Notes: generated from the sequence alone by a model not told the origin. A DNA stretch of 64,000 bases from Clostridiales bacterium (GCA_019418625.1 DYBL01000112.1:1-64000), one strand, 5' to 3'; positions 8,511 through 20,111 are shown, numbered from the stretch's first letter. Numbers and translations are program-made.

Positions 8511-8556
8511 AAATAAAAACGACTCCTCCCCTTGGCCGGAAGCACAAGAGGAGGAG
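8511..8556 (-). terminator. Terminator after the SorC regulator gene
   Basis: On the minus strand an ACTCCTCC/GGAGGAGT stem extended by CTTG/CAAG (8522-8556) is followed by GTTTTTATTTATT. It separates the regulator from the dhaL promoter, so the operon has its own transcription start. Confidence 0.8.
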
Positions 8557-8569
8557 TTACATATGTAAC
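8556..8569. promoter_or_regulatory. Perfect palindrome, putative SorC operator
   Basis: GTTACATATGTAAC is a perfect 14-bp palindrome between the regulator stop codon and its terminator. It is nearly identical to the site at 9539-9552 and could be an auxiliary site for looping toward the dhaL promoter. Confidence 0.6.
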
Positions 8570-8583
8570 ATTTATGTCAGAAA

Positions 8584-9513
8584 TTATGCCAGCGCGGCCC
8601 GCACCAGGTCGGCCCGGGCCACCAGATGGGTAAAGAGGCCGGTTTTCAGCGCCCCCTGCAATGCCCGGACACTGGTATTGGCGGAGCACACGCCGATGAT
8701 GTTGGGACAGCGGCGCAGCTGCTCCAGGGGGATCTGGATGGCGAAGTCCTGCTCGGACTGGATCACCTTGCCCTGGGGATTGAAGTAGTAGACCAGCAGC
8801 CGCCCGCAGGTGTGCTCCTGCTGCAATAGGTCCCCGTAGCGCACCAGAGAGGCAAAGTCGGGACTGGAGGGATAGTTGCCGATGTTCACCAGAGCGGTAT
8901 CCATCTTGTCCCATTGACTTTGGATCTGACGGTAGATCTCCGAGGAGCACAGCAGCTGCTTTTCCTCCAGACTGTCCGGCAGAGCGGGCAGGTAGATGAA
9001 GTGGGGCGCGGCCCTCAGCTGCTGGGCGATGAGACGCACGTTTTCGTTGGACTGGTAATTCCGGGCGGGGATGCTGGCGTTGCCTACCAGGGGGCAGATG
9101 TCGGTGACGGTGCTGCCCAGCTGGGGATGGGCCTCCAGCCAGGTGACCAGCTGGCCGATGAGATGGCCCCAGCCGATGCCCAGGCGCCGGGACCGCAGCT
9201 GCCACAAAAGCTGCACGGCCCCCTGGGAGAGCAGCTGGTTGGTGGCGTCATCGTCCCGGCCGTCCTCCACCAGTACGCCGTCCCGGATGGAGGTGGAATG
9301 GCGCAGCTGCTCCACCAGCTGGCCCTGCCGGGCCGCCGGGTCGTGGATGCGGATCTCCACCACGCCGTGCTCCCGGGCCTCCGTCAGCATGCGGCTGATC
9401 AGAGGCCGGGATACGCCCAGCTCCTTTGCAATGTCGCTTTGCTTCCAGTCGTCCAGATAGTACCGCCGGGCAACATAAGCCAGCTTTTTCTGTTTTTCCT
9501 CACTGATGCCCAT
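8584..9513 (-). CDS. SorC/DeoR-family (LsrR-like) transcriptional regulator
   Basis: A 309-residue cytoplasmic regulator with an N-terminal helix-turn-helix (QSDIAKELGVSRPLISRMLT, about residues 24-43) and a C-terminal SorC sugar-phosphate-binding domain (RLGIGWGHL, then GVCSANTSVRALQGALKTG). Members are tetramers that release DNA when they bind a phosphorylated sugar made by the pathway they control; LsrR is one. The gene is directly upstream of dhaLK-lsrF-VOC on the same strand and is the obvious regulator. A palindrome overlaps its own promoter, which suggests autoregulation. The ribosome site is weak (GCAGG). Confidence 0.88.
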   Translation of the reverse strand: MGISEEKQKKLAYVARRYYLDDWKQSDIAKELGVSRPLISRMLTEAREHGVVEIRIHDPAARQGQLVEQLRHSTSIRDGVLVEDGRDDDATNQLLSQGAVQLLWQLRSRRLGIGWGHLIGQLVTWLEAHPQLGSTVTDICPLVGNASIPARNYQSNENVRLIAQQLRAAPHFIYLPALPDSLEEKQLLCSSEIYRQIQSQWDKMDTALVNIGNYPSSPDFASLVRYGDLLQQEHTCGRLLVYYFNPQGKVIQSEQDFAIQIPLEQLRRCPNIIGVCSANTSVRALQGALKTGLFTHLVARADLVRAALA

Positions 9514-9536
9514 GATGCGCCTGCTTTCTTCTCGAG

Positions 9537-9580
9537 GTGTTACATATGTTACTTATAACACAAAGCAAAGTTCGGCGCAA
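9537..9580 (-). promoter_or_regulatory. SorC gene promoter with overlapping palindromic operator
   Basis: On the minus strand TTGCGC (9575-9580), a 17-base spacer and TATAAG (9552-9557) form the promoter. GTTACATATGTTAC (9539-9552), a near-perfect palindrome, covers the predicted start site, a layout typical of autorepression. Confidence 0.65.
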
Positions 9581-9581
9581 G

Positions 9582-9621
9582 AAAAAAGGACGGAGCGCAC
9601 TTTCTGTGCGCTCCGTCCTTT
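9582..9621 (-). terminator. Terminator of nifJ
   Basis: A perfect 16-bp stem (9585-9600 with 9606-9621) is followed on the minus strand by six T. It lies 18 bases after the nifJ stop. Confidence 0.9.
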
Positions 9622-9639
9622 GATATAGGCTGGAAGCGA

Positions 9640-13188
<3,549 letters not shown>

Positions 13189-13352
13189 CTGATACACCTC
13201 TCCTGGTATGTATTGAGCGGGACCATCATGATCCCGGCGCGGCGGCGGATCCGGAGCGCACCTGCCGGGCTGCCTGTCTGAGGATTCCACCATGCGGAAT
13301 CAAATTCCTTGAAAACCGAACAGACAAACATTGCTCATGAATTATCAATCTT

Positions 13353-13381
13353 ACTATACTCTATAAATTTCCGGGTGTCAA
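13353..13381 (-). promoter_or_regulatory. nifJ promoter
   Basis: Perfect TTGACA (13376-13381) and TATAGT (13353-13358) with a 17-base spacer on the minus strand. The leader to the start codon is about 160 bases. An inverted repeat, GTCAA-AAAA-TTGAC (13401-13414), lies about 20 bases upstream of the -35 box and may bind a regulator. Confidence 0.8.
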
Positions 13382-13414
13382 AGATTTTTGCGGGTTTTTT
13401 GTCAAAAAATTGAC

Positions 13415-13460
13415 GAAAAAAACATCGGGCTGCAGTATCTCCATACTGCACTCCGATGTT
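13415..13460 (-). terminator. Terminator of the DUF624 gene
   Basis: On the minus strand AACATCGG and TGCAGTA pair with TACTGCA and CCGATGTT across a 2-base internal mismatch, followed by a T-run. Confidence 0.8.
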
Positions 13461-13483
13461 TCTGCGCGTTTATATAAATTGTG

Positions 13484-14098
13484 TTACCGCAGGGCCTGCA
13501 CCTGCTCAGTCAGACGGACCCACAGCCGCCCGGTCAGAGCCGGCCAGAGGAACGTCCACAGGAGACTCAGGCCCAGAAACCACCCCGGCTGCCAGAAGAG
13601 CACCGCCAGGGGCACCAGCGCTGCTGCCAGAACGGCCAGGGAGCGGGGCAGATAGCCGATGCCCAGGATCAGGGCGCTTTTCCAGAGGGAGAGAAACGGG
13701 CGGCCCGGGTCCCGGCGGATCAGCGGCGGCAGGAATACGGCCGCCAGGGCAAGACAAGCCAGGAAAAACAGCGCTGCCGCCCAGAAGAGCACCCGCACCT
13801 GTCCCGGCAGCGCTCCGACTGCCTGGATATACAGATAGAAAAAGTAGCCTGCGGCAAGAAAGAACAGCGTGCACAGGCAAGCCGGGCGGAAACAGCGGCG
13901 GAAATCAGCGAAAAACCGTTTCAGCGAGAAGCCCTCTCCCCTGTTCGCCCCCATGGCGCCATAGAGAGCGCAGAGGGCGGGGCCTGCCGTAAAGACCGGC
14001 AGGGCGCACAGCAGCGTGAAAAAGCTCACCACGAACCAGTCCATCAGGGCGGACAGCGCCCGCATGAGGGGGGAATCCAGATCAAAGAGACGAAGCAT
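13484..14098 (-). CDS. DUF624 (YesL-family) membrane protein
   Basis: A 204-residue protein with about four to five hydrophobic segments. It begins with FDLDSPLMRALSALMDWFVV and continues with a GPALCALYGAM block, as in YesL/DUF624 proteins, which often accompany carbohydrate transporters; their function is unknown. GTGAGG lies 6 bases before the ATG. It follows the MATE gene by 7 bases on the same strand, so the two form an operon ending at a terminator at 13415-13460. Confidence 0.85.
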   Translation of the reverse strand: MLRLFDLDSPLMRALSALMDWFVVSFFTLLCALPVFTAGPALCALYGAMGANRGEGFSLKRFFADFRRCFRPACLCTLFFLAAGYFFYLYIQAVGALPGQVRVLFWAAALFFLACLALAAVFLPPLIRRDPGRPFLSLWKSALILGIGYLPRSLAVLAAALVPLAVLFWQPGWFLGLSLLWTFLWPALTGRLWVRLTEQVQALR

Positions 14099-14105
14099 AA
14101 AAACC

Positions 14106-15479
14106 TCACTTTTCCGGGGCGGACAGCGGCCTGCGCAGATAAATCAGCAAAAACAGGCAGTGCACCGCCAGTGTCAGCAGCCAGGAGACGGGGTACGACC
14201 AGTACAGGCTTTCGATGGTGCCCACGGCGGCAAACACCGTGTACAGCCATACCACCCGCAGGCCGCAGGCGCCGATGAGGGTGGTGACGGTAGGATTGAG
14301 GGAGCGGCCCAGTCCCCGCAGGGAGCCGCAGGCGGTTTCCATCATGCCGCCCACCCACTGAAACTGGCTGACGGCCAGCACCCGGGTCACGCCGGCGGCC
14401 ATGACGGCGGCGTAGGATTCGTCGGTAGGCTTGATGTAAAGCCCCAGAAGCTGGTTCTGGAACAGCCGCAGAAGGATGCACAGCACCAGACCCAGCCCCA
14501 CCGTCAGCCCCATGCAGATCCAGAATACCTGGATGGCCTGCCGGGGCTTGCGGGCGCCCAGGCTCTGCCCGGTAAAAGTGATGGCTGCCTGGTAGAAGGT
14601 GTTCTGGGCGGTGTGGATGAAGTTTTCCAGGCCGGTGGCTGCCGTGTTTCCCGCGATGACCGCCGCGCCGAAGGAGTTGACGGCGGACTGGATCATCACA
14701 TTGGCGGCAGAGAAGATGATGCCCTGCAATCCGGCGGACAGGCCCACCTTCAGCATCACCGCCGCCTTGTCCGGGTAAAGCCGGATGCGCCTGAGATCCA
14801 GGCGGCAGAGGTCACGGCAGGTGCAAAGCCGCACGGTGACCAGGATGGCGGAGACCGCCTGGGACAAGGAGGTGGCAATGGCCACGCCTGCCACGTCCAT
14901 GCCGAATCCCACCACAAACAGCAGGTTCAGCCCCACATTCAAAGCACCGGAGATCACCATAAAGAGCAGCGGGCGAACGGTGTCGCCCACGGCCCGCAGC
15001 AAGGAGCTGCCGAAGTTGTAGACCACCATGGCGGGAACGCCCAGAAAATAGATGCGCAGGTATATGGTGGACAGGGACAAAACCTCTTCCGGCGCACCGG
15101 CCAGACGCAGCAGCGGCGGAGAGAGGAAAAAGCCGCACACTCCCGCCAGTACGCCCAGGATCACGCTCAGCAGCGCCGCGCAGTGGACGGTTTTGGAAAG
15201 GGCCTCTTCGTCCCCGGCGCCGTAGTCCCGGGCGGCCAGGAAATTGGCGCCCACCGCCACGCCGTTGAACAGCGTCACCAGCAAGAACACGATGGAAGTG
15301 GTGGAGCCTACGGCGGCCAGGGAGTTGCTGCCGGCGTAGCGTCCCACGATGACGGAGTCGGCGGTGTTGTAAGCCAGCTGCAAAATGCCGGTGAGCATCA
15401 GCGGGATGGAAAAGCGCAGAATGGAGGCAAGCAGCGTCTGACCGGATGACGGACGCGGCAAACATTGTTTCAAACGCAT
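14106..15479 (-). CDS. MATE-family multidrug efflux transporter
   Basis: A 457-residue, 12-helix membrane protein of the MATE (NorM/DinF) family, which exports drugs or metabolites in exchange for Na+ or H+. It shows the LRFSIPLMLTGILQLAYNTA start and NSLAAVGSTTSIVF, plus the internal duplication typical of the family. I start at ATG 15479 (MRLKQCLP), which has AGGAGG just upstream; the frame continues 21 codons further, over the promoter. A promoter at 15525-15553 drives it and the downstream DUF624 gene. Confidence 0.92.
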   Translation of the reverse strand: MRLKQCLPRPSSGQTLLASILRFSIPLMLTGILQLAYNTADSVIVGRYAGSNSLAAVGSTTSIVFLLVTLFNGVAVGANFLAARDYGAGDEEALSKTVHCAALLSVILGVLAGVCGFFLSPPLLRLAGAPEEVLSLSTIYLRIYFLGVPAMVVYNFGSSLLRAVGDTVRPLLFMVISGALNVGLNLLFVVGFGMDVAGVAIATSLSQAVSAILVTVRLCTCRDLCRLDLRRIRLYPDKAAVMLKVGLSAGLQGIIFSAANVMIQSAVNSFGAAVIAGNTAATGLENFIHTAQNTFYQAAITFTGQSLGARKPRQAIQVFWICMGLTVGLGLVLCILLRLFQNQLLGLYIKPTDESYAAVMAAGVTRVLAVSQFQWVGGMMETACGSLRGLGRSLNPTVTTLIGACGLRVVWLYTVFAAVGTIESLYWSYPVSWLLTLAVHCLFLLIYLRRPLSAPEK

Positions 15480-15524
15480 TCCCTCCTGACAAAACCGGGC
15501 GCAAAGGCCCGGATGGATGTGACC

Positions 15525-15553
15525 AGTATTGCAGATGCGCAAATAAATGTCAA
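15525..15553 (-). promoter_or_regulatory. Promoter of the MATE gene
   Basis: On the minus strand TTGACA (15548-15553), 17-base spacer, AATACT (15525-15530). An ACGTAA-A-TTACGT palindrome at 15632-15644 lies further upstream and is a possible regulator site. Confidence 0.65.
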
Positions 15554-15684
15554 TACAGATAAAAAATACTGGATTTTTGCAGAGAGATATGGGTGAAAGT
15601 GCACATATGTAATTTGCGCAAGGAAAGCTGTACGTAAATTACGTTTTTACGCAAAATAGAGAACCAGCAGAATAAACACGAAAT

Positions 15685-15695
15685 GTTTCAGAAAC
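15685..15695. promoter_or_regulatory. Upstream LacI-type operator copy
   Basis: GTTTCAGAAAC, a palindrome with a single central base, identical to the core of the operator at 15826-15842. It lies 42 bases upstream of the -35 box. Confidence 0.6.
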
Positions 15696-15737
15696 TTTTT
15701 TGTTAGAGACAAATAAAAATCTGGCAAAAACGTTATA

Positions 15738-15766
15738 TTGACACTCACTTTTTCCTTGCCTATAAT
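15738..15766 (+). promoter_or_regulatory. Consensus sigma-A promoter of the sugar catabolic operon
   Basis: TTGACA (15738-15743), exactly 17 bases, TATAAT (15761-15766): a full consensus match. Transcription should start near 15773. Confidence 0.9.
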
Positions 15767-15825
15767 TTGAAAAAACGAGAAAAAACAGATTTTTCGCCAG
15801 TAATTTTCAAAAATAAATGACCTAT

Positions 15826-15842
15826 TTTGTTTCAGAAACAAA
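15826..15842. promoter_or_regulatory. Downstream LacI-type operator
   Basis: TTTGTTTC-A-GAAACAAA is a perfect 17-base palindrome in the leader, just before the ribosome site of the LacI gene. Its core repeats at 15685-15695, 144 bases away. Confidence 0.7.
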
Positions 15843-15856
15843 TTGAGGTGTTGCCC

Positions 15857-16858
15857 ATGAAGATCACGGTCCGCAAGGTGGCGGCCCTGGCGGGCGTCTC
15901 CCCGGCGTCCGTGTCCCGATATATGAACAGCCCCGATTCAGTCAGCGCCGAGATCGCCGGGCGCATCGAAAGCACCCTGCTGGCGCTGGACCGTCAGCCG
16001 GTGACCCGGCGGCCCAAAAAGAAGATCATCCTGATCCTGCTGACCCACCTGCGCTTTGACTTTTACAGCCGCACGCTGGCGGAGCTGCTGGAGCGCGAAC
16101 GGGACGGAGAGTACGCGTTCATGCTGGTGCGCTACAATCCCGCCACGCCGGAGACCGTGCGCACCTTTGTCAGCCGCATGCACCCGGCCGGCGTGGTCTA
16201 CTTCGAAGAGGAGATCGACAGCGGCATCCTCCGCTATCTGCAAAGCTGCGGGCTGCGCACCGTCATGTGCGGCGGCGTGGCGCTGGACCACCAGTCCGAC
16301 CGCATTCATGTCAACGATATTGCTGCCGCCTATGAGGGCACCCGCTATCTTCTGGAGCTGGGACACCGGGAGATCTTGTTTTTGTCCGACGATGAAAAGA
16401 AGATCGGCGCCGGCTTCCAGCGCATCACCGGAAGCCGCAAGGCCATGGAGGAGCAGGGACTGAGCCTGCCGGAGGAGCTGGTCATCCGGGGCGGCGTCAC
16501 CTACGAGGCCGGCTACGCGGCCATGGAGGCGGCGCTGGCGGAGGGAAAGCGCTTTACGGCGGTGTTCGCCTTCAGCGACGAGCTGGCGGTGGGCGCCATG
16601 GCTGCCCTGTACGACGCGGGGCTGCGGGTGCCGGAGGACGTGTCCGTCCTGGGATACGACGATCTGACCATTGCCACCCGGGTGCGCCCGGCCCTGACCA
16701 CGGTCCACCAGCCCATTGAGGCCTTTGTGGAAAAAACGCTGGAACTCATCGCCCAGCCGCCCCAGACCCTCCACACGGAGATCTTGCTGCCCCACTCCAT
16801 TGTGGAGCGGCAGAGCTGCCGCTGTCTGAAGGACACGGCGCAGCATGAACAAGCCTGA
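15857..16858 (+). CDS. LacI-family transcriptional regulator of the ABC/GH4 operon
   Basis: A 333-residue repressor with an N-terminal helix-turn-helix (VRKVAALAGVSPASVSRYMN) and a periplasmic-binding-protein-like effector domain (residues about 60-330; GYDDLTIATRVRPALTTV near the end). It starts at ATG 15857 with GAGGTG 6 bases upstream; the frame begins ten codons earlier inside the operator. It is the first gene of the transcript and 49 bases upstream of the binding-protein gene, so it probably controls itself and the operon through the two GTTTCAGAAAC sites. The inducing sugar is unknown. Confidence 0.9.
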   Translation: MKITVRKVAALAGVSPASVSRYMNSPDSVSAEIAGRIESTLLALDRQPVTRRPKKKIILILLTHLRFDFYSRTLAELLERERDGEYAFMLVRYNPATPETVRTFVSRMHPAGVVYFEEEIDSGILRYLQSCGLRTVMCGGVALDHQSDRIHVNDIAAAYEGTRYLLELGHREILFLSDDEKKIGAGFQRITGSRKAMEEQGLSLPEELVIRGGVTYEAGYAAMEAALAEGKRFTAVFAFSDELAVGAMAALYDAGLRVPEDVSVLGYDDLTIATRVRPALTTVHQPIEAFVEKTLELIAQPPQTLHTEILLPHSIVERQSCRCLKDTAQHEQA

Positions 16859-16907
16859 TACCCCGCAATGGGGAAAGAGAATACCAACAAACAAAAGGAG
16901 AATGGTT

Positions 16908-18194
16908 ATGAAAAAGAAGATCACAGCAATGCTCCTGGCCGCCGTTATGGCGCTTTCCGCGGCGGCGCTGACCGCCTGCGGTCAAAGCGGCGGCGGCAGC
17001 TCCGACGGTCCCGTCAGCCTGACGCTGTCTTTGTGGGACGAGGCCCAGCTGCCGGTGATCCAGGAAAACGTGGACAGCTTCAACGCTGCCCACGAAGGTG
17101 AGATCGAGGTCACCATCGAGCAGATCCCCTGGGATACCTACTGGACCAAGCTGGACGCCTCCCTGGAGACCAACGAGGCCCCGGACGTGTTCTGGATGAA
17201 CACCTACGCCCAGAAATATGTGGATGCCGGTCTTCTGGAGCCGCTGGACAGCTACATTGAAGCCGACGGCCTGGATATGAGCGCCTACGCCCAGGGCCGT
17301 GTGCAGGCCTTCAACCTGGGCGGCAGCCAGTATGCGCTGCCCAAGGGCCTCGACGCCGTGGTGGTGGCCCTGAATACCGAGCTCTTCACCCGCTACGGTG
17401 TGGAGCTGCCGCAGGACGGCTGGACCTGGGATGATATGCGCGCCATCGCCACCGAGCTCAAGGACGCCATCGCCGCGGCCGGCGGCAGCGAGTATCCCAT
17501 CGTCATGGAGCTGGACGCCCAGCCCTCCTGGATGAACTTCCTGTATCAGAACGGCGGCAACTACCTCAATGAGGACGGCACCGTGTGCGGCATCGCCCTG
17601 CCCGAGTCCAAGGACGCCGTGCAGCAGGTGGTGGATCTGATGGCCAACGGCCAGATGGCTCCCTACTCCGTGCTGACTGAGACCAAGGGCACCGACCTCT
17701 TTATCTCCGGCCAGGCGGCCATGGTGTTCATCGGCTCCTGGAAGTCCAGCGTGCTGGAGGAGAGCTCCCTGGCCGAGGCCGGCAGCATCCAGCTGATCCA
17801 GATGCCCGCCATGGCGGTGCACAACAAGACTTGCATGGGCGGTCTGGGCTATGTGATGTCTTCCAACTGCGAGAATAAGGATGCCGCCTGGGAGTTCATC
17901 AAGTACATCACCGGTGAAGAGGCTATGACCCACGAGGCGGAGGCCGGCATCGACATCCCCGCTTACCTGAGCGCGCAGAGCGCCTATGTCACCAACTTCA
18001 AGAACATCAACGCCCAGGTGTTCATGGATGCTTCCGCCAATGGATTTGCCTATCCTTCCAACGGCAACTTCGACTGGACCGCTACCGTGAACGATGCCAT
18101 GCAGGCTGCATTCGGCGGCGTCAAGACCGTGGACGAGGCCATGGATGAAGGTGCTGCCGCTGCCCAGGAGATCCTGGACGAGGTATTCGGCTGA
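16908..18194 (+). CDS. ABC transporter sugar-binding lipoprotein (family 1)
   Basis: A 428-residue extracellular solute-binding lipoprotein. The N-terminal MKKK, a hydrophobic stretch and the lipobox LTAC (Cys about 24) show a lipid-anchored Gram-positive receptor. The mature part has family 1 features (SLTLSLWDE, EAPDVFWMN, YALPKG, GLGYVMSSNCENKDAAWEFI). It would deliver a sugar or glycoside to the two permeases downstream. No ATPase gene is in the operon, so a shared MsmX-type ATPase is likely. ATG 16908 is 7 bases after AGGAG; an ATG 6 bases earlier is less well placed. Confidence 0.92.
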   Translation: MKKKITAMLLAAVMALSAAALTACGQSGGGSSDGPVSLTLSLWDEAQLPVIQENVDSFNAAHEGEIEVTIEQIPWDTYWTKLDASLETNEAPDVFWMNTYAQKYVDAGLLEPLDSYIEADGLDMSAYAQGRVQAFNLGGSQYALPKGLDAVVVALNTELFTRYGVELPQDGWTWDDMRAIATELKDAIAAAGGSEYPIVMELDAQPSWMNFLYQNGGNYLNEDGTVCGIALPESKDAVQQVVDLMANGQMAPYSVLTETKGTDLFISGQAAMVFIGSWKSSVLEESSLAEAGSIQLIQMPAMAVHNKTCMGGLGYVMSSNCENKDAAWEFIKYITGEEAMTHEAEAGIDIPAYLSAQSAYVTNFKNINAQVFMDASANGFAYPSNGNFDWTATVNDAMQAAFGGVKTVDEAMDEGAAAAQEILDEVFG

Positions 18195-18205
18195 TCTTTG
18201 CTCCC

Positions 18206-18298
18206 GCGGCGACCCGGAATCTCCGGGTCGCCGCAGGGAAATTTACCGGGCTGAACACCGCATTTGTCATGTTTTGACGAGTGCGGTCTTGAGCCCGG
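18206..18298 (+). ncRNA. Two consecutive intercistronic hairpins between binding-protein and permease genes
   Basis: Hairpin 1 pairs GCGGCGACCCGG (18206-18217) with its complement at 18223-18234. Hairpin 2 is three-tiered: 18246-18252 with 18292-18298, 18257-18262 with 18282-18287, and 18266-18269 with 18275-18278. Neither is followed by a T-run, so they are more likely mRNA-stabilising or processing elements that favour excess binding protein than terminators. Confidence 0.6.
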
Positions 18299-18332
18299 AA
18301 ACACCGGCAGTCAGAGTAATAGGAGGGAGACC

Positions 18333-19244
18333 ATGAAAAAGCCTGAAAAACAGCTGAGCAAGCGCCGGATCCATGAGATATCCACCGCATATATCTTCAT
18401 CCTTCCCATGCTGGCCGGCCTGATGCTGTTCAGTGTGATTCCCTTTGTTCAAAATATCCTCTACAGCTTCCGCAAAATGGGCACCTTCGGCAACGGCACG
18501 TTCGTCGGACTGAAGAACTACCAGGACCTGCTCTCGGACGAGACGTTCTGGCTGGCGCTGAAAAACACCGCCTTCTACGCGGTGGTGGGCGTGCCCCTGG
18601 TCATCATTTTCTCCATCTTCCTGGCAAACCTGCTCAACAAAAAAATGCGGGGCCGCACGCTCTACCGCACGCTCATGTTCATTCCCGCCATCACCATCCC
18701 CGCCGCCATCGGCATTTTGTGGCGCTGGATCCTCAACTACCAGTACGGCATCTTCAACTGGATCCTGGAGAAGCTGGGCCTGCCCCGGATCTCCTGGCTG
18801 GGCGATGTGGAGTATGTGCGCTGGTCCATCATCATGGTGGTGGTGTGGTCCATGGTCAGCTACTATGTCATCATCATGCTGGCGGCCATGCAGGGCATCG
18901 ACAGCTCCTACTATGAGGCCGCCCGTCTGGACGGGGCCAGCAACCGGCAGATGTTCTTCAAGATCACCCTGCCCATGCTCACCCCCATGATCTTCTTCTC
19001 CATCATCATGGTCACCATCGGTATTTTGCAGATCTTCGATTTCATCTATCTGATGGTGGACCGGGACACCCTGTCCTATACATACAGCATGAGCCTGGTG
19101 ACGTACTTCTATGAGTGCGCCTTCAACAAGAGCAGCATGCGCGGCTACGGCGCGGCCATCTCCGTGGTGCTGGCGGCTATCATCATGGTCATCACCATCA
19201 TTCAGATGATCGGCAAAAAATACTGGGTCCGGTCGGACCTGTAA
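18333..19244 (+). CDS. ABC sugar permease (MalF/UgpA type)
   Basis: A 303-residue inner-membrane permease with about six helices and the EAA loop that contacts the ATPase (YYEAARLDGASNRQMFFKIT). It belongs to the MalF/UgpA branch of carbohydrate ABC transporters. It starts at ATG 18333, 7 bases after AGGAGG; the frame extends upstream through the hairpin region without homology. It pairs with the next permease, 18 bases downstream. Confidence 0.93.
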   Translation: MKKPEKQLSKRRIHEISTAYIFILPMLAGLMLFSVIPFVQNILYSFRKMGTFGNGTFVGLKNYQDLLSDETFWLALKNTAFYAVVGVPLVIIFSIFLANLLNKKMRGRTLYRTLMFIPAITIPAAIGILWRWILNYQYGIFNWILEKLGLPRISWLGDVEYVRWSIIMVVVWSMVSYYVIIMLAAMQGIDSSYYEAARLDGASNRQMFFKITLPMLTPMIFFSIIMVTIGILQIFDFIYLMVDRDTLSYTYSMSLVTYFYECAFNKSSMRGYGAAISVVLAAIIMVITIIQMIGKKYWVRSDL

Positions 19245-19262
19245 GCCCCGGGAGGTGCCAGC

Positions 19263-20111
19263 ATGAAAAAGAAAAAACGCCAGCTCAATGGCGAGACGCC
19301 CCTGTCCAGGGCCGTCACGCACCTGATCTTGATCGCCGCTTCATTTCTGGCCTTCGGCCCGTTTTTGTGGATGTTCCTCACGTCCATCAAGACCTACGAG
19401 GAGACCATCCAGATCCCCATGAAGTTTTTGCCGGAGGTTGCCCAGTGGGTGAACTTCAGTATTGTTTCGGACAAACTGAATTTCCCGCAGCTCTATCTGA
19501 ACACCATCTTGGTCACGGTCATGGTGATCCTGGGCCAGATGCTCATCGTCACCATCTGCGCCTATGCCTTTGACCGGCTGCATTTTCCCGGGAAAAACGT
19601 ACTGTTTCTGGGGATGCTGGCGCTGATGATGGTGCCCGGCCAGATCTTCATCCTGCCCCGGTTCAAGCTGATGGTGGCCCTGGGCCTGACCAACACGTTG
19701 GTGGGCCTGGTGCTGCCGGGACTGTTCAACATCTTCGGCATGTTTTTCATGCGCCAGTTCTTCTCCACCATCCCCCGGGAGCTGGACGAGGCGGCCCGCA
19801 TCGACGGGTGCAGCTACTTCCGCATCTACTGGAATGTGCTGCTGCCGCTGGTAAAGCCCGGATTGACCACCCTGGCCATTTTGGGAATGCTGAGCACCTG
19901 GAAGGACCTGATGTGGCCCCTGATCAACAACTCCCAGGCCAGCAAAATGACGCTGGCGGCGGGCCTGGCCATGCTCATCGGCGAGCACACCACCTACTAT
20001 GAGCAGGTCATGGCCGGCGGCGTCATCGCCGTGCTGCCGCTGATCGTGCTGTTCGTGATTTTCCAGCGCCAGTTCGTGGAGGGCATCGCCCACAGCGGCA
20101 TCAAGGGCTGA
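19263..20111 (+). CDS. ABC sugar permease (MalG/UgpE type)
   Basis: A 282-residue second permease of the same transporter, with six helices and the EAA motif ELDEAARIDGCSYFRIYWNV. The sequence starts with a positively charged MKKKKRQ segment. GGGAGG lies 7 bases before the ATG. The two permeases are expected to form the heterodimeric channel for the lipoprotein receptor upstream. Confidence 0.93.
   Translation: MKKKKRQLNGETPLSRAVTHLILIAASFLAFGPFLWMFLTSIKTYEETIQIPMKFLPEVAQWVNFSIVSDKLNFPQLYLNTILVTVMVILGQMLIVTICAYAFDRLHFPGKNVLFLGMLALMMVPGQIFILPRFKLMVALGLTNTLVGLVLPGLFNIFGMFFMRQFFSTIPRELDEAARIDGCSYFRIYWNVLLPLVKPGLTTLAILGMLSTWKDLMWPLINNSQASKMTLAAGLAMLIGEHTTYYEQVMAGGVIAVLPLIVLFVIFQRQFVEGIAHSGIKG

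Larger units (their letters stand above)
15541..15856. other. AT-rich divergent regulatory region
   Basis: This 316-base region is far more AT-rich than its surroundings and has no credible gene. It holds the MATE promoter, the LacI promoter and three palindromes. A 64-codon AT-rich frame on the minus strand has no ribosome site and looks fortuitous. Confidence 0.7.

Noticed and set aside
15647..15841. A 64-codon AT-rich, Phe/Lys-rich minus-strand frame
   Set aside because: It covers the consensus promoter and operators of the opposite operon and has no ribosome site.
18206..18234. Hairpin as a terminator of the receptor gene
   Set aside because: No T-run follows and the permease genes downstream have no promoter of their own.
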